The notes: a model not told the origin generated them from the letters alone. Positions 40,101 through 53,646 are shown, numbered from the stretch's first letter. The stretch is DNA of 64,000 bases from Sipunculus nudus (GCA_026874595.1 CM049309.1:2144076-2208075), one strand, 5' to 3'. Numbers and translations: made by a program.

Positions 40101-40655
40101 TACTTCAGTCAGCCAAATTGATGACATACAAGATAATAATGTACTTCAGTCAGCCAAATTGATGACATACAAGATGATATGTACTTCAGTCAGCCAAATT
40201 AATGACACCCAAGATAATAATGTACTTCAGTCAGCCAAATTGATGACACCCAAGATAATAATGTACTTCAGTCAGCCAAATTGATGACACCCAAGATAAT
40301 AATGTACTTCAGTCAGCCAAATTGATGACATACAAGATAATAATGTACTTCAGTCACCCAAATTGATGACATACAAGATGATATGTACTTCAGTCAGCCA
40401 AATTGATGACACCCAAGATAATAATGTACTTCAGTCAGCCAAATTGATGACCCACAAGATGATATTTACTTCAGTTAGCCAAATTGATGACACACAAGAT
40501 AATTATATACTTCAGTCAGCCAAATTGATGACACACAAGATAATAATGTACTTCAGTCAGCCAAATTGATGACACACAAGATGATATGTACTTCAGTCAG
40601 CCAAATTGATGACACACAAGATAATTATGTACTTAAGTCAGCCAAACTGATCAAG
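37180..40655. repeat. 40/41-bp satellite-like array with higher-order structure, 3.5 kb
   Basis: About 85 units of type CAGCCAAATTGATGACACCC followed by AAGATAATAATGTACTTCAGT (41 bp), or the 40-bp form with AAGATGATATG. Variants are marked by ACACAC, ACATAC, ACACCC or ACACCT before AAGAT, and CAGCC or CACCC before AAATT. Multi-unit blocks recur: the block marked by CACCTAAGAT and TACTTAAGTC occurs near 37811, 38501 and 39311, spaced 690 and 810 bp (about 17 and 20 units). Small plus-strand frames are repeat translations. The edges (37180-37400 and 40560-40655) are more diverged than the middle. Confidence 0.95.
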
Positions 40656-40659
40656 CACA

Positions 40660-43600
40660 AGAAAATGTATCGAGTAAGTCACACTGAAATCATGTTCTGC
40701 TCACAGTTGCACTATCCCTTTGGTCAATTCTGTGCGTAAAAATAAACCACAGTTTGAAAGAAAAGCCTCATAAGTGTGGAAATCAAATCCATGACACTGT
40801 ACTGTAAACTGTGAATTATTTGATTTCATTGTAGGTGACTGGTAGTTAGCTCAGGAGTCTCTATATGATCCATGATGGGATATCTACCAAAACATACAGG
40901 ACACGTGAAGGAATGACCATAAATCTAATTTGTCAACTCTCAACAGAACTATCGTCTTTTATACTGAAAGTCAATTCCACAGGAAACCCTGTATGATACT
41001 TATTAAATGACCCTTGTTTACACCAAAATTCAACCTTTTTTATTCCTAGTTTGAGATAACCGACAGATCACAGAATGATCAAGTTAACATATCAAACAGA
41101 CAAGCTCAAATTTTTCCGTTTAACCATTGCTATTTTTGACAATTTTACAGTCTCCCTAGAGACAGGCTTTCATGACAGATTTACGGCTCCAAAGGGGTTA
41201 ACAAATCATGTGACTAGCTTATATTTGTTATTGTTGCCGATCCACTGAAATTTTTTGTTTGTTGATTTTGGCCCTCAGTTGTGATGTATGAAATTAGGGA
41301 AAACAGAAAACAAGCACAGCTGTTGGCATAAACCAGATCAATTCCCTGGCATCTGTGTATTATACCTGCTGATTTTTATTATTTTACATTTAAAGCCTTG
41401 ATTTGAAGGCTCCTCTCTTTAGATATCACTCTCTACAACTCTAAAAGTATTCCACTTTTGCAATCTGAATTTGTTTTATATGATTTGAAAATAACCCTCA
41501 AAATCAAATATTTATAAAAATTTGTATTAAATAGTTACATATTCTATTTTACTATATCTCATTGTGAAAAACATATTTTGCTAAGTGTAAAATCTATTGG
41601 TGTCTAAATACATTGTAAAATACTGTATCACAATCATCAGACGTCATGTATCCATAAGTTGGTGATATTTGATCATCCAATGGAAAGTTACTTCCAACAG
41701 TGAACAGTCTCAAAGCATTGTGTAAAATGAAACAAAGACATACCATGAGTCTCATGCTCTTAAACCATGGGACATGAATCTCACACATTCTAGCAGGACA
41801 CAGCTATGTCAATATTTTCATTAAAATAAGGCTCCTGCAGAGCTGTTCACTTATGACTTGCATACAACTGACTTATAATAAAGTATTATATTCTGTTTTT
41901 CTTATTTTTTTCATTTACCTCATTGATGTATAACCAGCCTATAATATGGCCTATATTATATATTAAATGTATATGTAGAACCATGAGTTTTCAACTAACA
42001 AAATGTAAATAATTATGTATATATTTACTAAATAAAGCTTGAAGTAGCCAGTTCATGCAAAATTTTACACAATATTGCACCATAATATTACTAGGTTTAA
42101 AATTACCAGGTTAGCATGCCCTTAGCATGCCCTTAATCTTACACTGAGTTTGAAATCTCACACTTTAAGGCTCTTTCTGGATTTGCTTCTGTATGATGAC
42201 CTTTTTTATTCTAGTCAATTTTCCCTCCATGTTCACAGAAAGACAACCACATTTCCATTCAGTTTGATTTCCAAACCATAATGAAGACCCAGCTTACACC
42301 ATGATGTCAGTCATACACTTCAGGAATGACCAATTATGCATCTGAAACAGCCTATAACTGTGTGGTGAATAACCAACCAGATGTCATTTAACGCATCTCT
42401 GACCAATGACATTTCATCTACCATCCCTTACATGGCACTTCTATGGACACATCTCTTTTTCAATGTAGGACATCAACTCCCATTAGATGATCAATAAATT
42501 GTCAAAGTTGACAGAGATATCTAACCATACATATAAAATACTGCATTTTATACTGTAATGTATTGGTGCATAGTGGACTTCTGTATTTGTGTCAAACAGG
42601 AGAAAAGAACAAAGAGCTTTATGTTGAAGCAGAGGAATATGATAAATATCCTAAACAACACACAGGAGACAGTAAAACATCCACTCCTCAGGAGCTAGGG
42701 TCAAAAAGAACCACTAATGTTAGTGACATGTAAAGCCTGTGTAGTTAATGTTAGTAACATGCCATCATGTACACAGCTACAGCTAGTCATTTCTCAAGGT
42801 TCATAGCACTTTAAACCTACCATCCTACCCCCAACCCCCCACCCCCCCAAAAAAACAGAATAATGTTCAGTTTTACAAATGATTCATGGAACTTTTGTTA
42901 TTGTGTCACCTGTTATTCCAAAAGAAAATTTCAACCATTATCATGTTCCATTGCAACAGGAGTTTCCAGCACTGTCCCAGATGAGCATTTTCCAGTATGC
43001 AATACATTTTTCAGACAATGTACCGATATAATACTTTTTTTTGTAATAAGAATTAAGGTCTGCTTTAATGTAATATTAACTTACTGAGCTTCACCTGTGT
43101 TATGAACATAGATGATTACAATCACTAGGTTAGACTATGGGGTGCACTGTTAGACAAAACAGTACCACCAACTGCCACCAAAACAAAGTGTTTTGTGTAC
43201 CTGTAATGAAGCACACTGAAACACCAACTTAACATTCAATCTGAAGCCACAAACTGACATCAAGTGAAAATCATTATTTAGAATATATCCATGCCATATT
43301 ATTGTATAACTATGCAAGATAAAGTTGCTTGAATGTTTTTTTTCTCAATAATATGGAGTGCTCTTATAGCCAAGACACTGGCATGGTATAAAATATATGC
43401 TTGATATAGGCCACCAGGTGGCAATATCATAGCCATAATATATGGCTGCTGTTTTTGCCACAAAACACTCAAGTTTTACTTTATTTCACATAATTATTCA
43501 GCAGTAATGCACAGAAACACTCTTCTTTCCACTGATGCAAGGTTTTGTTGTCTATTTTGTATTTCCATGGCAGTTTTATGGCTGTCTTGTCAAGCATGTC

Positions 43601-45230
43601 CTAAGCACATATTTCTGATTTTTTGCTGGACTAAACTACTCATGCAACAGATGACAGTTAGTATAACAGATGCTTGTTAGTACAACTGCGTGCAAAACTT
43701 ACCCTGCCAAGCTGTAGTAGGTGAAGAATCCGGGTAAAGAGAATCAAGACATTTATAAACAATACTTGAAGGTGCTCGGGAAGAATCATCATAGCTGTGC
43801 AGGTTCTAAATAAAGCCCCTAGTGCTCCTGTAAGTCCCCCAGGACAGCCAGGCCCAGGAATAAGAAGGTTAATGTCTTTAATCCAACCCTTGTGCAATTA
43901 TTTTTTATGATATATTAATATCTATTTCAATTTTTGTTTATAGCAACTAAAATTTACCTGTGAATTACAAGAAGTAACATGGTGGCTTTTGACCATTTAA
44001 GTAAGTAGGAAACAGAAATATGCACTTTGCAGAATGGCTTGGCGTAAACAGCATTTTGACTGATATACACCAATCAGGATTAGAAACATAGCAAAGCCTT
44101 ATTATTACTTCCTCTCCTGATAATTTTAACTTGTTTCTCAACATGTCATCTAAAAATGTCCCACCTGCTTATCCCTGTGATATAGGCAATCTATAATTCT
44201 GACATTAGAGAGCTCACTTAAACCCGTCACATGCAAATATAACGGGTGATACCATAATGATGTCATCTCTGTGTGACAAAAAATAGACTCAGACTGTCAA
44301 AGAAATATCACAATACTAAAATCTGTTTGGTTAATTTCCATTTTAAATATCCTATGTGGAATTTATACAAATATATATTAATTTCTTGCCAGTTATTAAC
44401 TTTGCCACACCATTCTGTTTTCCCACTAGTTCAGAAAAAAGGAAAACATTACTGCATTTTACAATAATATCAGTGACAGGGGCAGTGAATCATTGAAGTA
44501 AAGTTACTTTGGCAATATAAATTTGTAATTAGATAATTAGTTTGATTTATTTACAAAAAGATAAATGTCTCCATCAGTAAAATACATAAAACATGTTCAC
44601 TGAAGGAAAGAGCTGCCATCTGGTGTCAAAAGTCCAAATTAATATAACAATCAACATACACTCAGTATAAGGTCTAAAATACATATGCAAGCCCACAATT
44701 CTGTTGGTTTCACAATGTTAACATAAATATGTACACACTGGCTGATCAGTCTCTACTGCTGTCCAAAAGAAAATACAGTTCTACCAGAGGAGAGATAAGA
44801 TTAGTAAACAAGTATTTCAGCAAAAAATTAAATACTGAGCACACCTAACATTTTACTTCACATGGCCTTTTAATCTCTTTGTTGTTCTCTTGTTATTGCA
44901 GTTTTGATATCTCTGCACTCAGGAACATAAAATTGTAAAATATGCATATCATTTTTAATGAAATAAATGAGTTGCAAGGTGTGCTGATATATTACTCTAT
45001 AAAAACAGATAATTATTTGAGTAGAACAAGTGGTTGAGATCTGCTATCAATTAGGAACACATCAAGTTGGACCAGTAATCTTGTAAGGGACTGCTTCCGA
45101 CTGCAAAATATAACTGGTCTGACAAGCAAAATCAAGCATGACATGTAATAAATCACAAGAGTTTTACCTATATATTTTTCTGACAGATAAGTTATTATTA
45201 TAATTATTATCAATATTGTGATTATTGAGA
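40660..45230. other. Intron 4 sequence, no gene recognised
   Basis: AT-rich intron with two copies of the TTGGAAGT...GATGAT dispersed repeat (41590-41800 inverted, 42470-42590). None of the short frames has a recognisable domain. CCACCAGGTGGCAA at about 43410 and ACACCAGATGGCAG (minus sense, about 44611-44626) resemble CTCF cores. Confidence 0.5.
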
Positions 45231-45235
45231 CTGAC

Positions 45236-45369
45236 CTTGCTTTTCCCCGGCTGGAGCTGGTGGCCGCTCAAACAGTGCGATGTTGACCGAAGTAAAGTTG
45301 AGGGCATTAACACCGCCACCTGTGTCTCCCCAAACAATGATTGCTTCATTAGCATTTTCTGGGTTTGAC
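45236..45369 (-). CDS. WDR49-like: WDR49/WDR64-like gene, internal exon 4
   Basis: The exon starts after CTTCAG and ends before GTCAGT. Its first base completes the Trp of DYW. It then reads SNPENANEAIIVWGDTGG, followed by a segment with TSVNIALFERPP, and a Pro/Ala-rich end PAPAGEKQ. The pattern 'NP..NEAI..WGD.GG.VNAL.FTS..IALFERP' is a hallmark stretch of the family between the two propellers. It ends in phase 1. The following intron, 9.4 kb, contains the 40/41-bp higher-order array. Confidence 0.93.
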
Positions 45370-45389
45370 CTGAAGACACAGAGTGTAAG

Positions 45390-45600
45390 TGAAGTGAAAA
45401 AAATTACAGTGTTAAACCAGGGTTATAAGACCACCTGTGGGACTGTGCAATAGTGGTCTTAACTCACAGGTGGTCTTATTAGACAGGTCAGTCACAATCA
45501 ATGTGATTTTTTTTTTGTTTCACTGATATATGGTCTATATAATAGAAAGGTGGTCTTATATTTTTAGAAAGGTGGTCTTTAAGACAGGTTCTACTATATT
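45390..45600. repeat. GGTGGTCTTA repeat
   Basis: Several direct and inverted GTGGTCTTA words within 200 bp (TAAGACCACCTGTGGG, CACAGGTGGTCTTATTAGAC, AAAGGTGGTCTTATA, AAAGGTGGTCTTTAAGACAG), ending in a GGTTCTACT that matches the MITE end at 9767. It is probably a degenerate MITE. Confidence 0.5.
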
Positions 45601-46196
45601 GCATAATACAGATCAATATCAGTGTCTGACTACTTGGGATGATAGCCCAGCCTAAGGTCCTTACCCTTGCCTGTCCGTTGACCTTGGAATACAAGAGAAA
45701 TTGGGAAACTTTAAAGAGTTGGTAGATATATACTAATATTATACTAAACATTTTTTTTTCACAGGAATTATGGTGATGAAAATAAGGATTCCAGCATTTC
45801 AATCCTGGAGTTTTAATGCCATATTTTGTTTATGTTTACCTGTGTAATTTATAGACAATGTCATGCTAAACAATGTGCAATTTATGCTGAAGGGAGTCAG
45901 GGTCTTTTTCAAAAATGCATATACCGTGAATTCAGTGCAATATTCCACAGAGATTTTAAAACTATTTTGTCATGAGCATGGGCTTTGGTTTCATTTCATT
46001 AACAAGTATATGCCTCGGATTGGGTTCAAATTTAAATGCAAATGTATCAAATTAATCAAAAACAATGGTAATTTGATATTGTCAAATGTAAATGTGATAA
46101 ACTTATCAAATGCAATCCACTTTAACTCTATTTTATTAAGCCCCTGTTTTTATTTTAATTTTTTTTTTATTTTAGTGAAAATGAATTTAAACAATT

Positions 46197-49100
46197 GACC
46201 CATGGGTCATGACGCTCAGCTGACTGGGAAGAGATTCACAAAAGGAAATTTTATCATCAGAATGGTAGATACCCATTCAACTGAAGCATCAAACAGATTA
46301 ACCAACAGGCCAAGATTTAGTCTGTATTTATATATCTGAAAAATAGAGAAAAAATGTGTAAACTTTAAAAACTAGAATACGGGTGGCCGACAAGTGACTA
46401 CGTGTATCTGCCAAACAGTGAAGTGAGGCATGGATTGAGTGGCAAGGGGAAACAGAGTGAGGTATGTTGCATATTAGCATGGATGTCTGCAGCCTAAATG
46501 TGTATGTAGGTTGTGCAACTTACCACAAATCCAGAAAGCTGTCCAAGTTGTATACATATGCAAAATTTTAGGCAGAAAAGTCAAACCACTACATGGATAT
46601 GAGTGATTTTAGCCCACGGCAGACAAACAGACAGACGCTGTGCAAAAATGGTTGCAGTTTTGTGTATGATAAAGACCTATGAGAGATCTAAACACAAGCA
46701 CAATTTTGGCCCAATCGGTCAAATGGTTCCTGAGATATTAGCTTGGATGTGTGCAGCGTTAACTAGAATGTAGGTGGCGCAACCTGTCATAAAATCAAGA
46801 AAGCTATCCAGGATGTTTAAACCTGCAAAATTTTAGGCAGTTATGTCAAACCACTACAGAGAAATGAGTGATTTTAGGCCACGGCAGACCAACAGACAGA
46901 CGCTGTGCAAAATGTGCAAAAATGGTTGCAGGTGGCCCCTCCAGTTTTGTGTATGATAAAGACCTATGTGAGATCTATACACATGCAAAATTTTGGCCCA
47001 ATCGTTCAAACGGTTCCCGAGATATGAGCTTGGATGTCTTCAGCATAAACTAGAATAAAGGTGGCGCCACCTGTCATAAAATCAAGAAAGCTATCCAGGA
47101 TGTATAAAACTGCAAAATTTTAGGCAGATATGTCAAACCACTGCCAAGATGTGAGTGACTTTATTGCACGGCAGACAAACAGACAGACGCTGTGCAAAAA
47201 TGGTTGCAGGTGGTGCCACCAGTTTTGTGAATGATAAAGAGCTATGTTAGATCTATACACATGCAAAATTTTGGCCCGATCGGTCAAACGGTTCCCGAGA
47301 TATGAGCTTGGATGTCATCAGCGTGAACGTGAATGTAGGTGGTGCCACCTGTCATAAAATCAAGAAAGCTATCCAGGATGTATAAAACTGCAAAATTTTA
47401 GGCAGATATGTCAAACCACTGCCGAGATATGAGTGACATTATTGCACGGCAGACAAACAGACAGACGCTGTGCAAAAATGGTTGCAGGTGGCGCCACCAG
47501 TTTAGCGTATGATAAATAGCTATGTTAGATCTATATACATGCAAAATTTTGGCCCGATCGGTCAAACGGTTCCCGAAATATGAGCTTGGATGTCATCAGC
47601 GTGAATGAGAATGTAGGTGGCGCCACCTATCATAAAATCAAGAAAGCTATCCAGGATGTATACGCATGCCGAATTTCAGGTGAATTAGTCGATTCACTGC
47701 AGAGATATGAGTGATTTTAACCAAAGGCAGATTAACAGATGGACACTGTGCAAACATGGTTACAGGTGGCGCCACCATTTTTTGTGTATGTTATAGAGCT
47801 ATCCAAGGGCTACATTAGTATAAATTTTATTTCCTGATCAGTCAAGCGGTTCCCGAGATATGAGCTTGGAAAGCTGATAAAATCAAGTCCCAGAGGAGCT
47901 CTCTGGAAACGAACGCGGCAACAGCGGAGGAACCCGGTCAAAAACATAGTATCCACAAAACTTCATTTTGGCGGGTAGAAAAATACAGGTGGCTCCACCA
48001 GTCTGCAGAAACTAATAAAAACACTTACAAACATCAATATCCATGCAAAGAATCATGGTGATCTCCCCATTAGTTGTTCAGATACTTCAGCTTTTGTATC
48101 AAATTGTCCATTATTCTGAGGGATACTTCGGAGTCCTATAGCTTGAAGGATATGGGTAACAAAGACCTAATTTTAAGTTTCCACAGGCACTTTTCATGGG
48201 CCTTCTTGCATGACAAGAATGAAGATTCTAGGTCCAGTTGTTGCGATTTGTACCCTGTTGACAGATAACCACATCTTTAAAGGTATCAAAAAAAGAGAAA
48301 AAAAATCGTAAAAATTTGAAAAAAATAGAGGTGGCGCACCCAGTCTGCAGAAACTGATGGAACAGGTCATGATCAATATGTATGCCGAAAATCATGACCA
48401 TCAGTGTTGTAGTTATTGAGATACTGCAGTTTTTGTATCAAATTTTCCATTATTCTGGGGGGTAATTTGGAGCCATACAGCTTAAAGAATATGGGTAACA
48501 GAGACCTAATTTCAGGTTTCCATGGAGACTTTTCATGGGTCTCCCTGTGTGTCAAGAATGAAGATTCTAGGTCCAGTTTTAATGATTTGTGCCCTGTTAA
48601 CAGATGTTCATAACTTTAAAGGTCTCAAAAATAGAGAAAAAATTCGTAAAAAAAAACGAACAAATACAGGTGGTGCCACCAGTCTGCAGAAACTGATGAA
48701 ACACTCCATGATCAATATCCATGAAAACAATTATGGTGATCTCTGCATTAGTTGTTCAGATACTTCAGCTTTAGTATCAAATTTTCCATTATTCTGAGCT
48801 GTACTTTTGAGTGCCATAGCTCAAAGGATATGGGTAACAGAGACCTAATTTCAGGTGTCCATGGAGACTTATCATGGGTCTCCCTGTGTGTCAACAATGA
48901 AGATTCTAGGTCCAGCGGTTACGATTTGTACCCTGTTGACAGATAACTACATCCTGAAAGGTCTTGAAAATAGAGAAAAAAAAATTGTGAAAATTTGAAA
49001 AAATACAGGTGGCACCACCAGTCTGCAGGCACTGATGAAACACCTCTTGATCAATATGTATGCCAAAAATCATGACCATCAGTGTTGTAGTTATTGAGAT

Positions 49101-50686
49101 GTTGCAGTTTGTTTTTATCAAATTTTCCATTATTCTTTGGGGTTATTGGGAGCCCCCCATAGCTCAAAGGATATGGGTAACAGAGACCTTATTTCAGGTT
49201 TCCATGAAGACTTTTTATGGACCTCTCAGTGTGTCAAGAATGAAGATTCTAGGTCCAGTCTTTATGATTTGTGCCCTGTTAACAGCTGTTCACATTTTTA
49301 AATTCGTAAAAAATAAAAAAATTCAGGTGGCCCCACCAGTCTGCAGGAAGTGATGGAACATCTCATGATAAATACGTATGCCAAAAATCATGACCATCAG
49401 TCAAGTAGTTAATGAGATATTGAGGTTTTTGTATGAAATTTTTGACTTTTCTGGGGGGTACTTTGGGGCCCCATAGCTCGAAGGATATGGGTAACAGAGA
49501 TCTAATTTATGGTTTCCACGGAGACTTTTAATAGGTTTCTCAGTGTGTCGAGAATGAAGATTCTAGGTCCAGCGGTTACGATTTGTGCCACGTTAACAGA
49601 TGACAGCATCTTTAAACGTCTCAAAAATAGAGGAAAAAATTGTAAAAAAATCTAAAAATACAGGTGGCACCACCAGTCTGCAGGAACTTATGGAACATCT
49701 CATGATCAATATGTATGCCAAAAATCATGACCATCAGTGTTGTAGTTATTGAGATATTGAAGTTTTTGTATGAAATGTTTTACTATTCTGGGGGGTACTT
49801 TGGGGCCCCATAGCTCGAAGGATATGGGTAACAGAGACCTAATTTCTGGTTTCCAAGGAGATTTTTCATGGACCTCTCAGTGTATCAAGAATTAAGATTC
49901 TAGGTCTAGGCTTTACGATTTGTGCCTTGTTAACAGATGTTCACATTTTTAAAGGTCTCAAAAATAGAGAAAAAAATTTGTAAAAAATCGAAAAATACAG
50001 GTGGCGCCACCAGTCTGCAGGAAGTGATGGAACATCTCATGATCAATATGTATGCCAAATATCATGACCATCAGTCAAGTAGTTAATGAGATATTGAAGT
50101 TTTTGTATGAAATTTTTGACTTTTCTAGGGGGTACTTTGGGGCCCCATAGCTCGAAGGATATGGGTAACAGAGACCTAATTTCTGGTTTCCAAGGAGATT
50201 TTTCATGGACCTCTCAGTGTATCAAGAATTAAGATTCTAGGTCTAGGCTTTACGATTTGTGCCTTGTTAACAGATGTTCACATTTTTAAAGGTCTCAAAA
50301 ATAGAGAAAAAAATTTGTAAAAAATCGAAAAATACAGGTGGCGCCACCAGTCTGCAGGAAGTGATGGAACATCTCATGATCAATATGTATGCCAAATATC
50401 ATGACCATCAGTCAAGTAGTTAATGAGATATTGAAGTTTTTGTATGAAATTTTTGACTTTTCTAGGGGGTACTTTGGGGCCCCATAGCTTGAAGGATATG
50501 GGTAACAGAGACCTAATTTCTGGTTTCCAAGGAGATTTTTCATGGACCTCTCAGAATCCCAAGTTACAAGGTTCTAGGTTCAGCGGTTACGATTTGTGCC
50601 TGGTTAACGGACGGACAGACGGACAGACGGACGACGGACAAAGAGTGATCGCTATAGCTCAGATGACTTTCAGTCAGCTGAGCTAA
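46197..50686 (+). mobile_element. Mosaic Helitron-like element with two different core-repeat families
   Basis: Left end TGACCCATGGGTCATGACGC followed by TCAGCTGA. Right end AGCTCAGATGACTTTCAG followed by TCAGCTGAGCTAAAAA at 50686, preceded by a GGACGGACAGACGGACAGAC tail. From about 46380 to 47880 the cores are of the 278-bp dimer type (AAGCTATCCAGGATGTATAA, GTGCAAAAATGGTTGCAGGT). From about 47950 to 50590 they are of the 338-bp type (GGATATGGGTAACAGAGACC, CTAGGTCCAG). The last cores (49800-50460) include a nearly perfect 309-bp tandem copy (50139 repeats 49830). No protein is encoded. Confidence 0.8.
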
Positions 50687-51692
50687 AAAATGGATAAAAG
50701 GATATGTGTGTGTGAGTAGTGTTATAATAACTTAGAAGGTGCTGAATAACGTGGAGGTGCTGAGACTATTACTAATGAAAAGTTAGTACATTTTTTCTAT
50801 TATTCCTCTGATGACAATATTTAATTGCACTTACATTCACATTAGCATTTGAGCCCACATCTTATATAAATTCCATTTTACATATAATGTACATAATTAC
50901 ATGTTTATGATTATCACTGTGTTATTAACATTGATACTGGAAAAGTTAATTTTGAAATTCAAACAGTAGCAACACACAAACAGAGTCAAACAAAGTGCTG
51001 CTAGATGCTTACATTAAGCTACCAGTATGTACAAACTGAAACCAGCAGATAATGATCACAACATATAAATCAGTCATGCAGTTATTTGGAAATTGTCTGT
51101 CACTTAAATTAAAGTAAAAGAGAAAGTCATCATATTGATACATGTCTGTTTATGGTAATGTTCAAAAGAATTCAAGTTATGTCAATAAGCAGGACCATCA
51201 AAAAAGGTTATACAAACATGTCTGGAGGTGGCAACATGATGTCCAATTTTGTGGAAAAATAGATCTTGTTTTGACAACAGGCTTGTGCTGACCTCTTGTG
51301 AGAAATTTACGAACGAAGCTCAATGTGTTAAACAAGTCCAAGAGCTTGTACTTGAAGGTGAAAAAAAATATACTTGATTCCAACCTGTCCTTAAATATTT
51401 CTCAAAATTTTTTTGATTGACAAATGAAAATTCATCTGTCACCACACAGAGCAGCATGGTGTTAACTGTTTTATGGTAATTTCAGTACTGTATAATTCCC
51501 AATAGAAGCCAGGGGGATGCCATTTATATTTTATTTCCTGAAAAGTCCACAATATAAGTTATATAATACTATAATAATACTACAACACATTAAATTACTT
51601 GTGTCCTCACCTTTACAGTTGATACCTGCAACAAGTATTATATGTTACAATCTTACAAAGATAAAATCTATATATAATCTAAGATCTACTCA

Positions 51693-51815
<123 letters not shown>

Positions 51816-52209
51816 TCAGTGAGAATAATGGGTGGAAAAGGGGTTATATAACTTCAAGATTTCTTAAGTACAAATATTAATTTTTTTTAAATTTAATTTT
51901 ATTTTGTCTTTCAGGCAAAGCTAGATGATGACACTTTTTGACACTTAGAGCAAATTCTTGAAATGTCAATTAAAATTAAAAAATTAAAAAATAAAAAGTT
52001 TAAAGTGTTCTGCATTTTAGTTATAATAATATGGTTAGAACTTGAAATTTGTAACATGTAATAGATCTACCTAGATTACTTTACCTACTCAGCACAAATT
52101 TATTATCACAATATGAATAGAAATCCTGCAATAGTGAGTTATTAGTCATCACAAATTAATTTGAAGTAGCAATATCAGGAATGTAGGTGATAGGCTGTAC
52201 AGAACTTAC

Positions 52210-52366
52210 CAATTTCCTTGCTGGTAAAGGCCAGGGCAATTTTATTTACATTTTGCAGTAATACAAAATCTGTGACCCAGAGGTCTCGCTGTTTACAGCT
52301 GTCTGTTCCAATCTTCAAGGAGCGCTGTAATTTCAGGTCCTGGCCCCACATTGACACACAGCCCTC
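52210..52366 (-). CDS. WDR49-like: WDR49/WDR64-like gene, internal exon 2
   Basis: The exon is bounded by acceptor TTTTCAG and donor GTAAGT. It begins in phase 0 with EGCVSMWGQDLKLQRSLKI and continues through a stretch ending FTSKEI plus one base of a Gly/Ala codon. The VSMW motif is the d-strand of a WD40 blade, where W replaces the usual WD. The following LWVTDFVLLQNVNKIALAF begins the next blade. The upstream intron is 9.3 kb. The downstream intron is only 428 bp. Confidence 0.9.
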
Positions 52367-52424
52367 CTGAAAATATGAAAATACATCACAGTTAACTCTC
52401 ATACACCCACATAACTCAAAAACT

Positions 52425-52490
52425 AGAGAGCACTCACAGAGCGCATACATCCACAATGCCTTAAATGATCCTCATCCAGGGCTGTCAAAA
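52425..52490. repeat. Solo terminus of the 60238-60665 MITE family
   Basis: GAGAGCACTCACAGAGCGCA followed by a GATCCTCATCC end resembles the left arm of the hairpin element at 60272-60323. Only one arm is seen. Confidence 0.4.
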
Positions 52491-52945
52491 AAATTTGATT
52501 TATCCACCAGCAAAATTAGTCATAGTAGCTTAACCCCTGGCCCCTGCTTCTACAAAATTTCATTAAAATTCCCAGAAAATTTTATGGAGATACAACAACA
52601 AAATGTAATTTTGAGCCAGAGTAGGCTGCTTAGCATATGGCTTGAAGATTCCTGATAGCTTGTACATTATCAAGTATATTCTAGCCTATATACATTTATC
52701 CTGTTATGAGCTCAGACTTTTGAACCTACACATCAATAACAGCAAAACCCTATAAAGGGAAATTAGTTATATCATATTTCCATTTTGATGATGTCATTGC
52801 AGATAATTGATGGCTGGACTACTCTTCCAGTATGATTCTGTTATTAACAATAAAGCAGTCCCTGTAAGTTATAATGTATCTTACTTGTCCACAAAATATC
52901 TCAGAAAGTTCTTCATTAATTTAAATATATTATTTTAATATTAAA

Positions 52946-53363
52946 GGCTTCTGTGGTCCAGGGATAGAGCACAGGACTCAGTTAAGCTGGGAGGTAGTGA
53001 GTTCAAATCTCAGCTGAGCCCCCCCCCCCCCCCCCCCCCCCCCCCGGGTGAGCGCACTGCAGGCTTAATGTTAGGCAGGTTCCTTGGGGTTATAACCCAG
53101 CAATCAGGGCGATTAGACATCAAGACCCGCAGATGTAAACCAGGCCTGGAAGACACCAGCATATTAAACAAGATGACGGGAAATGAGTGTTTGTGATCTG
53201 TCTTGTAGACCCAAACCAAAATTTAACTGTGCACATGTAAAGACGAAGATTAATAAATAAGATGACAGGAAATGAGTGTTTCTGATCTGTCATGTAGACC
53301 CAAACCAAAATTTAACTGTGCACATGTAAAGACTAAGATTAATAAATAAGATAAGACAAAAGG
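52946..53363 (+). mobile_element. tRNA-derived SINE with C-run and duplicated 3' tail
   Basis: The head, GGCTTCTGTGGTCCAGGGAT then AGAGC, has an A-box-like TGGTCCAGGGA and a B-box GTTCAAATC at 53001-53009, and closes with CAGCTGAGCC complementary in style to a tRNA acceptor. A run of about 26 C follows, then a body. An 89-bp 3' segment (GATGACGGGAAATGAGTGTT...) is present twice, at 53172 and 53261, and the element ends in AATAAATAAG repeats. Confidence 0.75.
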
Positions 53364-53449
53364 CTGTTACCTTCATCCAAAAAAATCTATGAACTTTTTT
53401 TAATTATAAATTTTATTAATTTTACATGGATTGTACAACTAGTTATAAG

Positions 53450-53646
53450 AACTATTACGAGGCACTCTCCATGGCTTGGATGTTGGCGCTTGGTAGTCTG
53501 TTAGAATGAAGGAAATAGAAGGACCTGGAGAAAACCACCAACCTTGGATGGGCAACTACAACCCACTCTTATACAGCCATGTTATCGAAATCAAACCAGG
53601 GTTGCCAGCCGAGAAGGCCGAGTGTTTTACCACTCGGCTATCAAGG
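53450..53646 (-). mobile_element. tRNA-derived SINE (minus strand)
   Basis: On the minus strand TAGCCGAGTGG at 53640-53630 is a perfect tRNA A-box. GGTTTGATTTC at 53597-53587 is a good B-box about 33 bp further on. The head resembles a Leu/Ser-type tRNA but cannot fold into a full tRNA, so a SINE is more likely than a functional tRNA. The body runs to about 53450. Confidence 0.65.

Noticed and set aside
37180-40655. CRISPR-like array of about 40-bp direct repeats
   Set aside because: There are no variable spacers; units are contiguous and the genome is eukaryotic. It is a satellite-type array.
52946-53020. Functional tRNA gene
   Set aside because: The head lacks proper anticodon-arm pairing and is followed by a C run and a SINE body with repeated AATAA tail.
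53585-53645. Functional tRNA gene
   Set aside because: A and B boxes are good, but no full cloverleaf can be drawn and the sequence continues into a SINE-like body.
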